Shown one piece after another: positions 9,120-17,777 of a stretch of 64,000 bases of DNA. The notes beneath the pieces are model-generated. The model worked only from the letters and a program-made list of their open reading frames with translations. It was not told where the DNA came from and searched no databases. This DNA comes from Longimicrobiales bacterium. GTDB taxonomy: Bacteria; Gemmatimonadota; Gemmatimonadetes; Longimicrobiales; Gaopeijiaceae. Position 1 is the first letter of the stretch. Every line of letters starts with the position of its first letter. Location: contig CATQHQ010000002.1 in assembly GCA_958296005.1 (NCBI GenBank), positions 1,485,501-1,549,500 on the forward strand. Direction: 5' to 3'. The translations under genes were made by a program, and so were the position numbers.

Positions 9120-10526
9120 CTAGGACTTGACCGCCGCCGTCCTCAGCGCCTTCCAAGCCCGGTCCACGTGCTCCTCCGTGGTGCGGATATTCCCGATCGC
9201 GAAGCGCAGCCAAGTCTCCCCGTCGATCTCCGTGTGGGACAGGAAGGCTGCGCCGCTCGCGTTCACCCGATCCATGACGGCCAAGTTCAGCGCGTCCCGA
9301 TCCTGGGCCGCGACGCCGTCCGGCGACCAGCGCAGCACGACCAGTGAGAACCCGGAAGGCTTCCACCGCTCCCAGCCCGTCTCCGCGTCCACGGCCTCCG
9401 CCAAGCGCGCCGCCAACGTCAGGTGGCACTCGATCAACGCGCGCAGCCCTTCCTGTCCGAAGTAGCGCATCACGAACCACAGCTTCAGCGCCCGGAAGCG
9501 CCGCCCCAGCGCCAAGCCGTGGTCCATGAGGTGGCGCGCGCCTTCGTCCCGGGTCTCGAGGAAGGCAGGGGTCAGGGAGAAGGCGGCGCGCAGGTCGGCG
9601 GGACGTCGCGCATAGAGGACGGAGCAGTCCACGGGCGTGAACAGCCACTTGTGGGGGTTGACGACGATCGAATCGGCCCGTTCCCAGCCCCGGAAGCCCG
9701 GGCGCAACGCGGGAAGACACGCCGCCGGCCCTGCGTACGCCGCGTCCACATGGAGCCAAAGCCCTCGCGAGCCGGCCACGTCCGCTATGGCGGCCAGCGG
9801 GTCCGTAGCGGCGGTGGACGTGGTCCCGACGGTCGCCACAACCGCCAACGGGCGATACCCGGCGGCCACGTCCGAGTCCACCGCCCCGGCCAGCTCCCTC
9901 GGGTTCATCCGCCGCGCCCGGTCCGTCGGAACCAACGTCACCCCGTCTCTCCCGAGTCCCAGGGCGATCACAGCCTTTGCCACGGACGAGTGGGCCTCGG
10001 CGGTGGCGTAGATCCGCCCGGGGGGCGCACCCGACAGCCCTCGCTCCCGCGCCTCCGGGAGTCCTCGTTCCCGGGCCGCCGCCAGCGCGTGGAAGGTGGA
10101 GATCGACGCCGTGTCGTTGATCGTACCCGCGAACGCCGACGGCAGTCCTAGGAAGCGGCGGAGCCAGTCCAGCGTCGTCTCCTCCAGCTCCGTGGCCGCC
10201 GGCGAGGCGCGCCACACCATCGCGTTCACGTTGAGGGCCGCCGCCAGCAGCTCTGCCAAGATGCCCGGCCCCGTCCCGGAGATCGCGTAGTAGCCGAAGA
10301 ACCCTGGGTGGTTCCAGTGGGTGGTCCCGGGCACGATCACCGACTCGAAGTCCCGCAGCAGCGACTCCATCGGCTCGCCCAGCTCCGGGGCTTCGGCGTC
10401 TAGCGCGGTCCGCATGTCGCCCGGCGCCACCTGGGCCATGACCGGGTATCCGCCGACCTCCGCCAAGTACTCGGCCACCCACTCCACGAAGCGCCGCCCC
10501 CATTCGCGGAACTCGTCCGGCGACAT
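9120..10526 (-). CDS. PLP-dependent aromatic amino acid decarboxylase-like protein
   Basis: Group II PLP decarboxylase (about 468 residues), related to aromatic-L-amino-acid and tyrosine/tryptophan decarboxylases. Visible: N-terminal SPDEFREWGRRFVEWVAEYL, substrate loop HWNHPGFFGYYAISG, WRASPAATELE, the PLP cradle VDAAYAGPAACLP and the PLP lysine in VVNPHKWLFTP. Substrate cannot be read from sequence. The ATG at 10526 matches the family N-terminus, but a GTG at 10556 overlapping the upstream stop (GTGA) is equally credible. It lies downstream of a sensor kinase and a helical sensory protein in one operon, which is unusual company. Confidence 0.9.
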   Translation of the reverse strand: MSPDEFREWGRRFVEWVAEYLAEVGGYPVMAQVAPGDMRTALDAEAPELGEPMESLLRDFESVIVPGTTHWNHPGFFGYYAISGTGPGILAELLAAALNVNAMVWRASPAATELEETTLDWLRRFLGLPSAFAGTINDTASISTFHALAAARERGLPEARERGLSGAPPGRIYATAEAHSSVAKAVIALGLGRDGVTLVPTDRARRMNPRELAGAVDSDVAAGYRPLAVVATVGTTSTAATDPLAAIADVAGSRGLWLHVDAAYAGPAACLPALRPGFRGWERADSIVVNPHKWLFTPVDCSVLYARRPADLRAAFSLTPAFLETRDEGARHLMDHGLALGRRFRALKLWFVMRYFGQEGLRALIECHLTLAARLAEAVDAETGWERWKPSGFSLVVLRWSPDGVAAQDRDALNLAVMDRVNASGAAFLSHTEIDGETWLRFAIGNIRTTEEHVDRAWKALRTAAVKS

Positions 10527-10552
10527 GTCCGTCCGATCGCTGCCGGGCCCGG

Positions 10553-11107
10553 TCACGCGCCGCCCGCCTGCGCCAACTGCTCCATCGTTCGCCGCCCTTC
10601 GGCCTCCAGCTGGCGAATCTGCGCGGCGACTTCCGCCAAGTCGTCCGGCTGAAGAGGCGAGGGCACGCCGGAGCCCTGGACGGCGCTGAAGAAGAGCAGG
10701 TCCGTGTGGCCGGCGCTGGCCTGGGTCACGCCTCCGTCCAAGGCTCGGCTGAGCTGAACGAGATCGCGAAGAGATCGGTCGTCGCCGAAGCCCTCGGGCG
10801 GCTGCGCGAAGATCATCCGGATCAGAAGCTCCCGCAGAGCGTGGAACTGTTCGATCACCTCGCCAGAGGAGAGGCCCGACCTGGCCGCCACCGACCCGAA
10901 CAGCTCGGCGCACTCGATCCAGAGCGGCTCGATCTGGTGGCGGTACGGCGACAGCATTCCGGGAAGGAGCGAAGCCATCGCGCGGCAGAACCCGCGCAGC
11001 AACGGAACCGACGCGCCGCTCCAAGGAGACCGCGACGCGCGAAGCGCCGCCGCCCATCGCTCGGCGATCTCGCCGGAACGCTCGTCCAACCACTCGGCTA
11101 GAGCCAC
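10553..11107 (-). CDS. Helical protein resembling the RsbRD N-terminal sensory domain
   Basis: Soluble, mostly helical protein of 184 residues with no signal peptide. The pattern WLDERSGEIAERWAAAL, SGLSSGEVIEQFHALRELLIRMIF and the Leu-rich C-terminal helix LAEVAAQIRQLEAEGRRTMEQL resembles the N-terminal domain of RsbRD-type stressosome proteins, but there is no STAS domain. The function is not established; a small sensory or adaptor protein is my inference. The GTG start lies 4 bases after the kinase stop, and its own stop meets a possible GTG start of the decarboxylase, so the three are translationally linked. Confidence 0.55.
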   Translation of the reverse strand: MALAEWLDERSGEIAERWAAALRASRSPWSGASVPLLRGFCRAMASLLPGMLSPYRHQIEPLWIECAELFGSVAARSGLSSGEVIEQFHALRELLIRMIFAQPPEGFGDDRSLRDLVQLSRALDGGVTQASAGHTDLLFFSAVQGSGVPSPLQPDDLAEVAAQIRQLEAEGRRTMEQLAQAGGA

Positions 11108-11111
11108 GGCC

Positions 11112-14100
11112 TCACCCCTTGCGCAGTCGGATGCGAACTCGCGTGCCCTTCCCCACCTCGCTCTCCACCTCGACGGACCCCTCCCACGACTCCACCAGTC
11201 GCCTGACGATCGCCAGGCCGAGGCCGGTGCCCGTGGAGCGGGTCGAGAACTTGGGTTCGAAGATGCGCGGCAGGAGCGCCGGAGATATCCCCGCTCCTTC
11301 GTCCTCGACCAAGATCGTCGTCCAGGAACCCGGGTCGTTGCCGTCCTCCGCCGAGATACGGACCGAGCCCCCCTCCGGCATCGCCGCGCGGGAGTTCTCG
11401 ATCAGGTTCAGGAGGACCTCCTTCAACTCGTCGGCGCGACACATGACCGGCGACAACTCGCTCGCAAGACGGATGCGCGTCTCTCCGCCGCCCCGGTACA
11501 GGTCCAGCACTTCCTTGACCACGGCCTCGGCGTCCACCGAGACCAGCGGCCCTTCGTTTCCCGCGCCCGGCGACGCCAGCCGCAAGAAGCTCCGGGCGAT
11601 CGACGCGAGCCGGTCGATCTCCTTCAGCACCACTTCGACGTTGGTCTCCAGAATCCGGCCGAAGTCGGGCCTGCGATCGTTCCAGGCTCGGCGCAAGTGA
11701 TCGACGGACAGGGAGATCGGAGTCAGCGGGTTCCGCATCTCGTGGGCCGCCTGCTGCGCCATCTCGCCCCACGCCAGGATCCGTTCGCTCCGCAGCTCGT
11801 CGGTCACGTCCTCCAAGTTCACCACGACCCCGCCGGGGTGCCCTTCGTGGGCGATACGCTTCGCCCGACCCCGGACCCGCCGTCCCTCCCACTCGAAGAC
11901 CCGGGCGGCGCTCGGTCCTGTTGATCGGCCGGCACCCACCCCGTCGGCGCTTGCGGCGCCCGCCTCCGGCTCGTCCTGGCGTAGGAGGTCGTCCAGCCAG
12001 GCGGCGACCTCGTGGGCGCGGCCGTCCCGGGGAAGCGGCTCGCCTAGGTTCAGCGGCGCCTTCAGAAGGGACTGCGCTTGCGGGTTCACCACCGTGACCC
12101 TGCCTGCCGAGTTTACCGCCACCACTCCCGTCGCAACTTCTTCGACGATCGCGCGGGTGCGCCGAGTCGTCCGCACGAGTTCCTGGCGAGTCTCGTCCAA
12201 CCGCAGCACCATCCGGTTGAACGCCGTAAAGACGGCGCCGAACTCGTCCGCTCGGTCCTCCGGCAACCCCACGGCCAAGTTGCCTTCCCCTACCCTGTCC
12301 GAGGCGACCCGAAGCTCCTTCAGAGGCCGGGCCAGGGCCCTGCCGACGAAGAACGCCAGAACCAGCGACAGAACCGGGCTTATCACGAGCGCGGCCAAGA
12401 GCAGGTCGGCCACGTCCCGTCGCCGCAGGGCCGCCGCTCCCGCCCGCAAGGGAACCGGCGCCGCCATCACGTCCCCGTCGGGAAGCCGTCTGTACGCCAG
12501 CACGTATTGCCAGTCTCCCAAGCTCGTCACCGTTGCGGCGTTGAGTCGCTGGCCCCTCTCCAAGACGTCGTGGATCTCCGGGTCCACCCACGTCTCGTAG
12601 AGCCCCAGTTCGATCAGCTCGTCCACCGAGCCGCCGACCAGCTCGCCGTCCCGGTACTCCAGCAGGTCGGCGCCCGCCCGCCGGGCAAGGGACTCCACCG
12701 AGCCGCCCTCTTCCGAGTACGCCTGCGCGATCTGGGTCACGATCCGCTCGGCCAACGCCGTGGCCGTCCGCTCTGCCGCGCCGGTGAGGCTGGTGTTGGC
12801 CAGCACCCAGAACAGCACGCTGGACAAGAGAAAGAAGCCGAACAGCGTGACCGTGACCCGGAACCGAAACGAGGTGGCAAAGCCGTGCCAGTTCGCGACT
12901 CGAGCCCGGTGCCGCTGCGGGTTGCGGGACGCCTGCGGACCGAGTGCCCCGGGCAGGCTTCCAGACGCCGGCGGGCTGTCGGGTCGAGGCGGCGTCCTGC
13001 CGCCAAGAAGCCAGAGGATCGAGACCGCGGCGAACGCCGGCACCAGCACGAGGACCGCGCGGGCGAGCATCACCCAGAAGTTGGGGATGCTGATCACATG
13101 GAAGACCGCGTATGCGCCCTCCGGGTACTGAACCACGCTCTCGGCCCGCCATCCTTCGTCGTTGCGACGCCACTCGACCGTCGGCGGGCCCCGCGGCGGG
13201 CTCCCGTCGAGGCGAACCAAGGTCAGGAAGTCGGGATCCGCTCCGCCCTCCATGGAAGCGAAGAGGGGTCCCAAGGCCGACGGCGCGGGGATCGTCCGGC
13301 GGGGAGGCACTGTGCCCGTGAAGAGACGGTCGCCCGTCAGGGGCACGGACACCAGGTGACTGCCGTGGGTCGAGTGAGGCGGATGGTAGCGGCGGAGGCC
13401 GGAGGCTCGCAGCGCCGGAGCGAGCTCGCCTACCCATGCAGGGCGGCTCCCGGTGGGTCCCAGCTTCAGCTCCTGCACGGGAACGCCCTCGGGAGACCAG
13501 AGGGTAAGGAGGACGGGAACGCCCTGTGCGGCCAGGCCGCTGGCCGTCCACGCCCGATAGAGGATATCGAGGTCGTCCGCGTTCGATCGGTCGAGGGACT
13601 CTACTTGCTCGGCGACGCGGTTCAGTACCCTGTCGATCCCGGGATCAGCCACGACGCCCAAGAGACTCATGCGCCGTTCCGCCACCGACTTCCGCGCTTC
13701 GGTGCGCATCGACCAGGCGAAGGGAAGCACCGCGGTTCCCGCCAGCGCGACCGCGCAGAACCACTTGGCGTACGAGTTCGGCCGGAGCCCTGCGAGCCCA
13801 AGGGCGACCAGAAGGGTGGGCAGCGCCCAGACGGCCGCGAGGACCGGCGGTGGATCGAAGCCGGTGCGGACGCCGGACGCGATCGCCAGGGAGAGCGCAG
13901 CCGCAACCAGCACCCCGAGAGCCGAGACGACTGGCCTCCCGCTGTCCCCGTCGTCGCGGCGCCCCGGCAGGGGCCCTCCGGCGGTACCCAGAGCTGCTGC
14001 GGCCACTACGGCCAACGACAGCGTGACGGCAGCCTGAAAGACCACCCACGTCGTGCCCGCGGTGCCCAGAAGGTCCATCGACGCCCCGGCGCTGAACCAG

Positions 14101-15287
14101 GTCAACCCCAACGGAAAGCCCGCTGCGACGACCAGCGGCGCGACCCATGAACCCGCTGCGCCGCGCCAGAGCGGGGCGGCTCGCGCCACCACCGGCACCA
14201 GGGCGCACGAGAGCACCAGCACCCGTCCCAGCGTCAGTGGAAGTGGACCCGGAAGGCGAAACGCCGCCAAGTCGGTGAGGTACGGCGCGAAGAAGAACTC
14301 CTCCAGCGGCAGGAGGACCGCCGCCGCGAGGAGGAGCAGCAGCCGGTACCGGGCCCGGCGAGGAGCGCCCACCAACTGCACGGTCCATGCCAGCGCCGCG
14401 ACTGCCGCCGCCACCCGCTTCCAGACTCGAACGTGGGTTGCCCGCTGGTCCGCCTGGTCCCGGAGAACGACCCTCCACGTCGTCGTTTCAGCCGCCTCCG
14501 CGGCCCCTCCCTCCTCGCCGGGCGAGTCCCTGGCGGAGACCTCGATCCGCTCCCCGGTTCGCTCCCTCATCCGGGACGCGAAGTCTCCCAGTCCGGCCGA
14601 GAACGGCTCGGGCAGGTCGGAGCGCATCAGCGAGGCGACGACCGCAGCGCCGCCGCCGGCAACCGGGGCCGCGAAGTACATGTAGGAGAAGAGGGTGCTG
14701 CCGCCGAAGTGTCGGGTCCGCCCGTCGAGAACCTCGTTGGGCAGCTTGCCGTGATGACTTCCCGCCCAGGTGCGAAGGCGTTCGTCTTCGCCGAACACCG
14801 CGACGGCCGTGGCGCCGGCGCCCGCCAGCAGAGCGCGGAGGGAGTCTTGAAGCGCTCCCAGCGAGGGAGCCGCGGTCGCCGCAGCCGCAGCCCGCCTCGC
14901 CGCCGCGTCGCCCCGCACGGTCAGCGAATCCATTTCGGCGCCGACGACGTCGGTCACCTGAGCTTCCCGCTGGCCTCGGTACGCCTCCCATCCCGACGAG
15001 AAGCGACGCTCCCCTGCGATGGAGAAGAACCCGGCGGTCACCGCAACCGCCAGCAGGACCGCGGATACCCGTCGATGCACCGACGCGCGGGCGAACGCAA
15101 CAGCGCAGACGCAAGCCGATCCCGCTGCCAGACTCCAGGGCGACCCTGTCCGAATCCACAGGAGAACGGCGACCCATCCCACCAATAAGAAGAACCCGGA
15201 AGCCAGCCCCGTCCCGCCGCCGACGCTCGGCTTCCCAGCGCCGTCCGGCACCGGGGCCGCCGGTCGAGTCGAGTCTTCTCCTGCCAT
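11112..15287 (-). CDS. Giant NtrY-like membrane sensor histidine kinase
   Basis: A 1391-residue sensor kinase. The N-terminal part has several hydrophobic helices around soluble segments (residues ~25-95, then a cluster about 285-530). A transmembrane pair then brackets a second extracytoplasmic region that leads into a HAMP domain (FFVGRALARPLKELR). A PAS-like segment follows (IVEEVATGVVAVNSAGRVTVVNPQA), then HisKA with H1182 in AAHEMRNPLTPI, and the HATPase with NLIENSRAAMPEGG, VEDEGAGI and TGTGLGLAIVRRL. The PAS-HisKA layout is NtrY-like; the N-terminus is much longer than in typical NtrY. Met at 15287 is preferred since an earlier Met nearly abuts the divergent gene. No response regulator is adjacent. 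Confidence 0.9.
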   Translation of the reverse strand: MAGEDSTRPAAPVPDGAGKPSVGGGTGLASGFFLLVGWVAVLLWIRTGSPWSLAAGSACVCAVAFARASVHRRVSAVLLAVAVTAGFFSIAGERRFSSGWEAYRGQREAQVTDVVGAEMDSLTVRGDAAARRAAAAATAAPSLGALQDSLRALLAGAGATAVAVFGEDERLRTWAGSHHGKLPNEVLDGRTRHFGGSTLFSYMYFAAPVAGGGAAVVASLMRSDLPEPFSAGLGDFASRMRERTGERIEVSARDSPGEEGGAAEAAETTTWRVVLRDQADQRATHVRVWKRVAAAVAALAWTVQLVGAPRRARYRLLLLLAAAVLLPLEEFFFAPYLTDLAAFRLPGPLPLTLGRVLVLSCALVPVVARAAPLWRGAAGSWVAPLVVAAGFPLGLTWFSAGASMDLLGTAGTTWVVFQAAVTLSLAVVAAAALGTAGGPLPGRRDDGDSGRPVVSALGVLVAAALSLAIASGVRTGFDPPPVLAAVWALPTLLVALGLAGLRPNSYAKWFCAVALAGTAVLPFAWSMRTEARKSVAERRMSLLGVVADPGIDRVLNRVAEQVESLDRSNADDLDILYRAWTASGLAAQGVPVLLTLWSPEGVPVQELKLGPTGSRPAWVGELAPALRASGLRRYHPPHSTHGSHLVSVPLTGDRLFTGTVPPRRTIPAPSALGPLFASMEGGADPDFLTLVRLDGSPPRGPPTVEWRRNDEGWRAESVVQYPEGAYAVFHVISIPNFWVMLARAVLVLVPAFAAVSILWLLGGRTPPRPDSPPASGSLPGALGPQASRNPQRHRARVANWHGFATSFRFRVTVTLFGFFLLSSVLFWVLANTSLTGAAERTATALAERIVTQIAQAYSEEGGSVESLARRAGADLLEYRDGELVGGSVDELIELGLYETWVDPEIHDVLERGQRLNAATVTSLGDWQYVLAYRRLPDGDVMAAPVPLRAGAAALRRRDVADLLLAALVISPVLSLVLAFFVGRALARPLKELRVASDRVGEGNLAVGLPEDRADEFGAVFTAFNRMVLRLDETRQELVRTTRRTRAIVEEVATGVVAVNSAGRVTVVNPQAQSLLKAPLNLGEPLPRDGRAHEVAAWLDDLLRQDEPEAGAASADGVGAGRSTGPSAARVFEWEGRRVRGRAKRIAHEGHPGGVVVNLEDVTDELRSERILAWGEMAQQAAHEMRNPLTPISLSVDHLRRAWNDRRPDFGRILETNVEVVLKEIDRLASIARSFLRLASPGAGNEGPLVSVDAEAVVKEVLDLYRGGGETRIRLASELSPVMCRADELKEVLLNLIENSRAAMPEGGSVRISAEDGNDPGSWTTILVEDEGAGISPALLPRIFEPKFSTRSTGTGLGLAIVRRLVESWEGSVEVESEVGKGTRVRIRLRKG

Positions 15288-15328
15288 CCCGGCATGGTCT
15301 CGGCGGATACGCATTATCATTCAACGTA

Positions 15329-16069
15329 ATGTACTGGCCAGCCCCCCGTTTCCGCTTTCGCCGCCCCGCTGTTCTGCTGCCGGCCGCCTGCATCGCCGCG
15401 TCGCTTGGCCCTGTCCTCCTCCCTGCCGCGGAGGCGCGCGGGCAGCGCGTGGACCGGGGCGCCTTTCGGTTGCTCGTGAACGGCCAGGAAGTCGGCGCCG
15501 AGGAGTTCGAGATCCAGTGGCGCGGAGAAGGCGACGCCCAGAGGACGATGGCCAAGGGCACCGTAGCGATGCGGGACGGCCCCACGCTCGTGACGACCCT
15601 GCTGGCCGTGGGTCGGACGCTGGTCGTCCGCAGCTACCAGGCCCTCCACGTGGCAGGCGGCGACACGCTGGTCGTCACTTTGGAACGGACCGGCGGCCGC
15701 CGCCTGGACGCGCGGACCCTAGCGCCATGGGGCGAGGAGGTCCGCGGGTACCGCGCCCCGCCTTCCACGGTGATCTTGGAGGAAGGAGTGGCCCATCACT
15801 ACTTCGTGCTGGAGGCGCTTCTTCGGGGTCCTTCGCCCCCCCTCCACTTGCTGTCGCCCGTCTCCCAGGAAGAAGCCGCGGCGGACGTCGACGCCGGGCA
15901 AGAGACGATCCACGTCGACGGCGAGTCGATCGCGACCACTCGGGTCCGGTTGAACGCGGAAGACGGAGCGCGGCTGGCGTGGTTCGACGGCAGCGGCCGG
16001 TTGGTGCGAGTGGAAGTGCCGACGCGGGGCTTCGTAGCGGAACGCGTCCTGGGAACCGGCGGACCGTGA
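15329..16069 (+). CDS. Secreted protein of unknown function
   Basis: A 246-residue protein with a basic N-terminus and hydrophobic signal segment (PAVLLPAACIAASLGPVLLP) followed by an AEARG-type cleavage area. The mature part is rich in beta-strand-like alternation (FRLLVNGQEVGAEEFEIQW; GDTLVVTLERTGGRRLDART) and resembles periplasmic DUF-type proteins of about 220 residues; I do not assign a function. The ATG at 15329 sits directly before the signal peptide. The gene is divergent from the sensor kinase and 120 bases ahead of the TolC-like gene. No clear Shine-Dalgarno sequence is visible. Confidence 0.6.
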   Translation: MYWPAPRFRFRRPAVLLPAACIAASLGPVLLPAAEARGQRVDRGAFRLLVNGQEVGAEEFEIQWRGEGDAQRTMAKGTVAMRDGPTLVTTLLAVGRTLVVRSYQALHVAGGDTLVVTLERTGGRRLDARTLAPWGEEVRGYRAPPSTVILEEGVAHHYFVLEALLRGPSPPLHLLSPVSQEEAAADVDAGQETIHVDGESIATTRVRLNAEDGARLAWFDGSGRLVRVEVPTRGFVAERVLGTGGP

Positions 16070-16189
16070 CGCGCTGCCGCGAGTGAAGGCTCCTCGGTCG
16101 TCGCTCGTACCGAAACCGTGCTTTCCACGCCCCCGTAAGAGTGCAACGATGCGCCGTCTTCACGCTACAGACCTTTTAAGGAGCAATTC

Positions 16190-17770
16190 GTGACTAGATC
16201 ATGCCGTCCGGCGGCATTCCGCCGAAACCCAGTTCAAACCGCCGGCAGGAGCCGTCCGCTTGCGGGCGCGGTCTTCCTGCTCGCGACCCTGTCGGCCTGG
16301 ACGCCTTCGGCCGTCGCAAGCCAAGCCAACTTGGCTCGGGAGCAGGTCCCCGCTTCGCTGTCGTTGGAGGACGCTCTGGATATCGCTCTCCGCAACAACC
16401 CCACGCTTCAGATCGCCCGCAACGACATGCCTGTGGCCGACTGGAACGTCCGATCCGCCTACGCCGCTTGGCTGCCGTCGGCGTCGGCCAGCTCCTCCGT
16501 GTCGTGGCAGGGCGCCGGGGAGCAGCGCTTCGGCAGCATCACCGCCCAGCAGTTGGGGTTTCAGGACCAGCCGTCGTTCTACTTGAGTTCGTACAACGTG
16601 GGCTTCAACTACTCCCTCAGCGGGCAGAGCCTCCTTGCCCCCGGGCAGGCCAAGCGCGACAGGGACGCGACCCGGGCTCAGGTGGGCACGGCCGAGGCGA
16701 ACCTCCGCCTTGGGGTGACCAAGGCGTACTTGGAGGTCCTGCGTCAGATCGAGGAACTGGCGCTCTCGGAACGGGAGCTGGAGAGGGCGCGGATCGACCT
16801 GCGCTTGGCCCAGGGCAGACTGGAAGTGGGATCGGGGAACGCGATCGACGTGCAGCAGGCCGAGGTCGCCGTCGGCCGGGCCCAGGTGTCGGTCATTCAG
16901 TCCCAAACCACCGTTCGGACCTCGCGGATCCGCCTTCTCCAGCAGATGGGGGTGGATCTAGCCGCGGAGCCCTCGCTGGAGACGGCGTTCGTGGTGACCG
17001 AGCCGTTCTGGACGGCAAGCGACCTCTACGACTCCGCCCTCGGCCAGAACCCTGGCCTGCGCTCGCTTCAGGCAACGCAGGAGTCGGCTCGATACGGCGT
17101 GAGAATGGCCCGGTCCTCCTACTACCCGTCCGTTTCCCTCTCGACGGGCTTCAGCGGCTTCACCCGCCAGGCGAGCAGCACCGCCTCCCAGGAGGCCCAG
17201 GCGATCGCCCAAGGACAGTCGGCGATCCGCCAATGCCAGACGCTGAACGATCTGACCGCCCGGCTGGCCAACCCTCCTCCTCCTCAGGACTGCTCCCTTC
17301 TGGCAACTCCCGAATCCGCCCTCCAGGCGATCCGGGACCAGAACAGAGCCTTCCCCTTCGACTTCACGAGCTCGCCCCCGTCGGCGGGGCTGACGGTATC
17401 GGTCCCGATCTTCCAGGGCCTCTCCCGGCAGCAGAACGTGGAGGCGGCCAAGGCTCGCCTCTCCGACAGCCGCTACCAGCTTCGAGCGCAGGAGCTGGCG
17501 CTTCGGGCCGATGTGGAGTCCCGCCTTGCGATCGTTCAGACGGCGTACGAGACGGCCGTGATCGAGGAGCGGAACCAAGCGCTGGCGGACGAGCAACTTC
17601 GTCTGGCCAGAGAGCGCTACCGGCTGGGCATCTCCAGCTTCATCGAGTTGGCGGAAGCGGAGACGGTCAAAGCCAGAGCCGACCGAGCCCGCGTTCTCGC
17701 CGTCTTCACCTATCACGACGCCATCGCCGACTTGGAGGCCGTTGTCGGCGCGCCACTGAGGAACCCCTGA
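16190..17770 (+). CDS. TolC-family outer membrane efflux protein
   Basis: Outer-membrane channel of 526 residues. It has a signal peptide ending near TPSAVASQA, then the duplicated helical repeats of the family: LSLEDALDIALRNNPTLQIARN near the N-terminus, coiled-coil stretches such as LRQIEELALSERELERARIDLRLAQGRLEVGS, and a second repeat ending LRLARERYRLGISSFIELAEAE. The GTG start at 16190 follows an AAGGAG ribosome site that sits inside a CCTTTTAAGG palindrome. It is first in an operon with an HlyD-like adaptor (7-base gap) and two permeases, which together would form a tripartite exporter spanning the envelope. Confidence 0.93.
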   Translation: MTRSCRPAAFRRNPVQTAGRSRPLAGAVFLLATLSAWTPSAVASQANLAREQVPASLSLEDALDIALRNNPTLQIARNDMPVADWNVRSAYAAWLPSASASSSVSWQGAGEQRFGSITAQQLGFQDQPSFYLSSYNVGFNYSLSGQSLLAPGQAKRDRDATRAQVGTAEANLRLGVTKAYLEVLRQIEELALSERELERARIDLRLAQGRLEVGSGNAIDVQQAEVAVGRAQVSVIQSQTTVRTSRIRLLQQMGVDLAAEPSLETAFVVTEPFWTASDLYDSALGQNPGLRSLQATQESARYGVRMARSSYYPSVSLSTGFSGFTRQASSTASQEAQAIAQGQSAIRQCQTLNDLTARLANPPPPQDCSLLATPESALQAIRDQNRAFPFDFTSSPPSAGLTVSVPIFQGLSRQQNVEAAKARLSDSRYQLRAQELALRADVESRLAIVQTAYETAVIEERNQALADEQLRLARERYRLGISSFIELAEAETVKARADRARVLAVFTYHDAIADLEAVVGAPLRNP

Positions 17771-17777
17771 GGAGATC

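Noticed and set aside
11098..13551. An 817-codon open frame on the minus strand in a different register from the sensor kinase
   Set aside because: It is Arg/Gly/Pro-rich without any domain and lies entirely over the kinase. High GC gives long chance frames.
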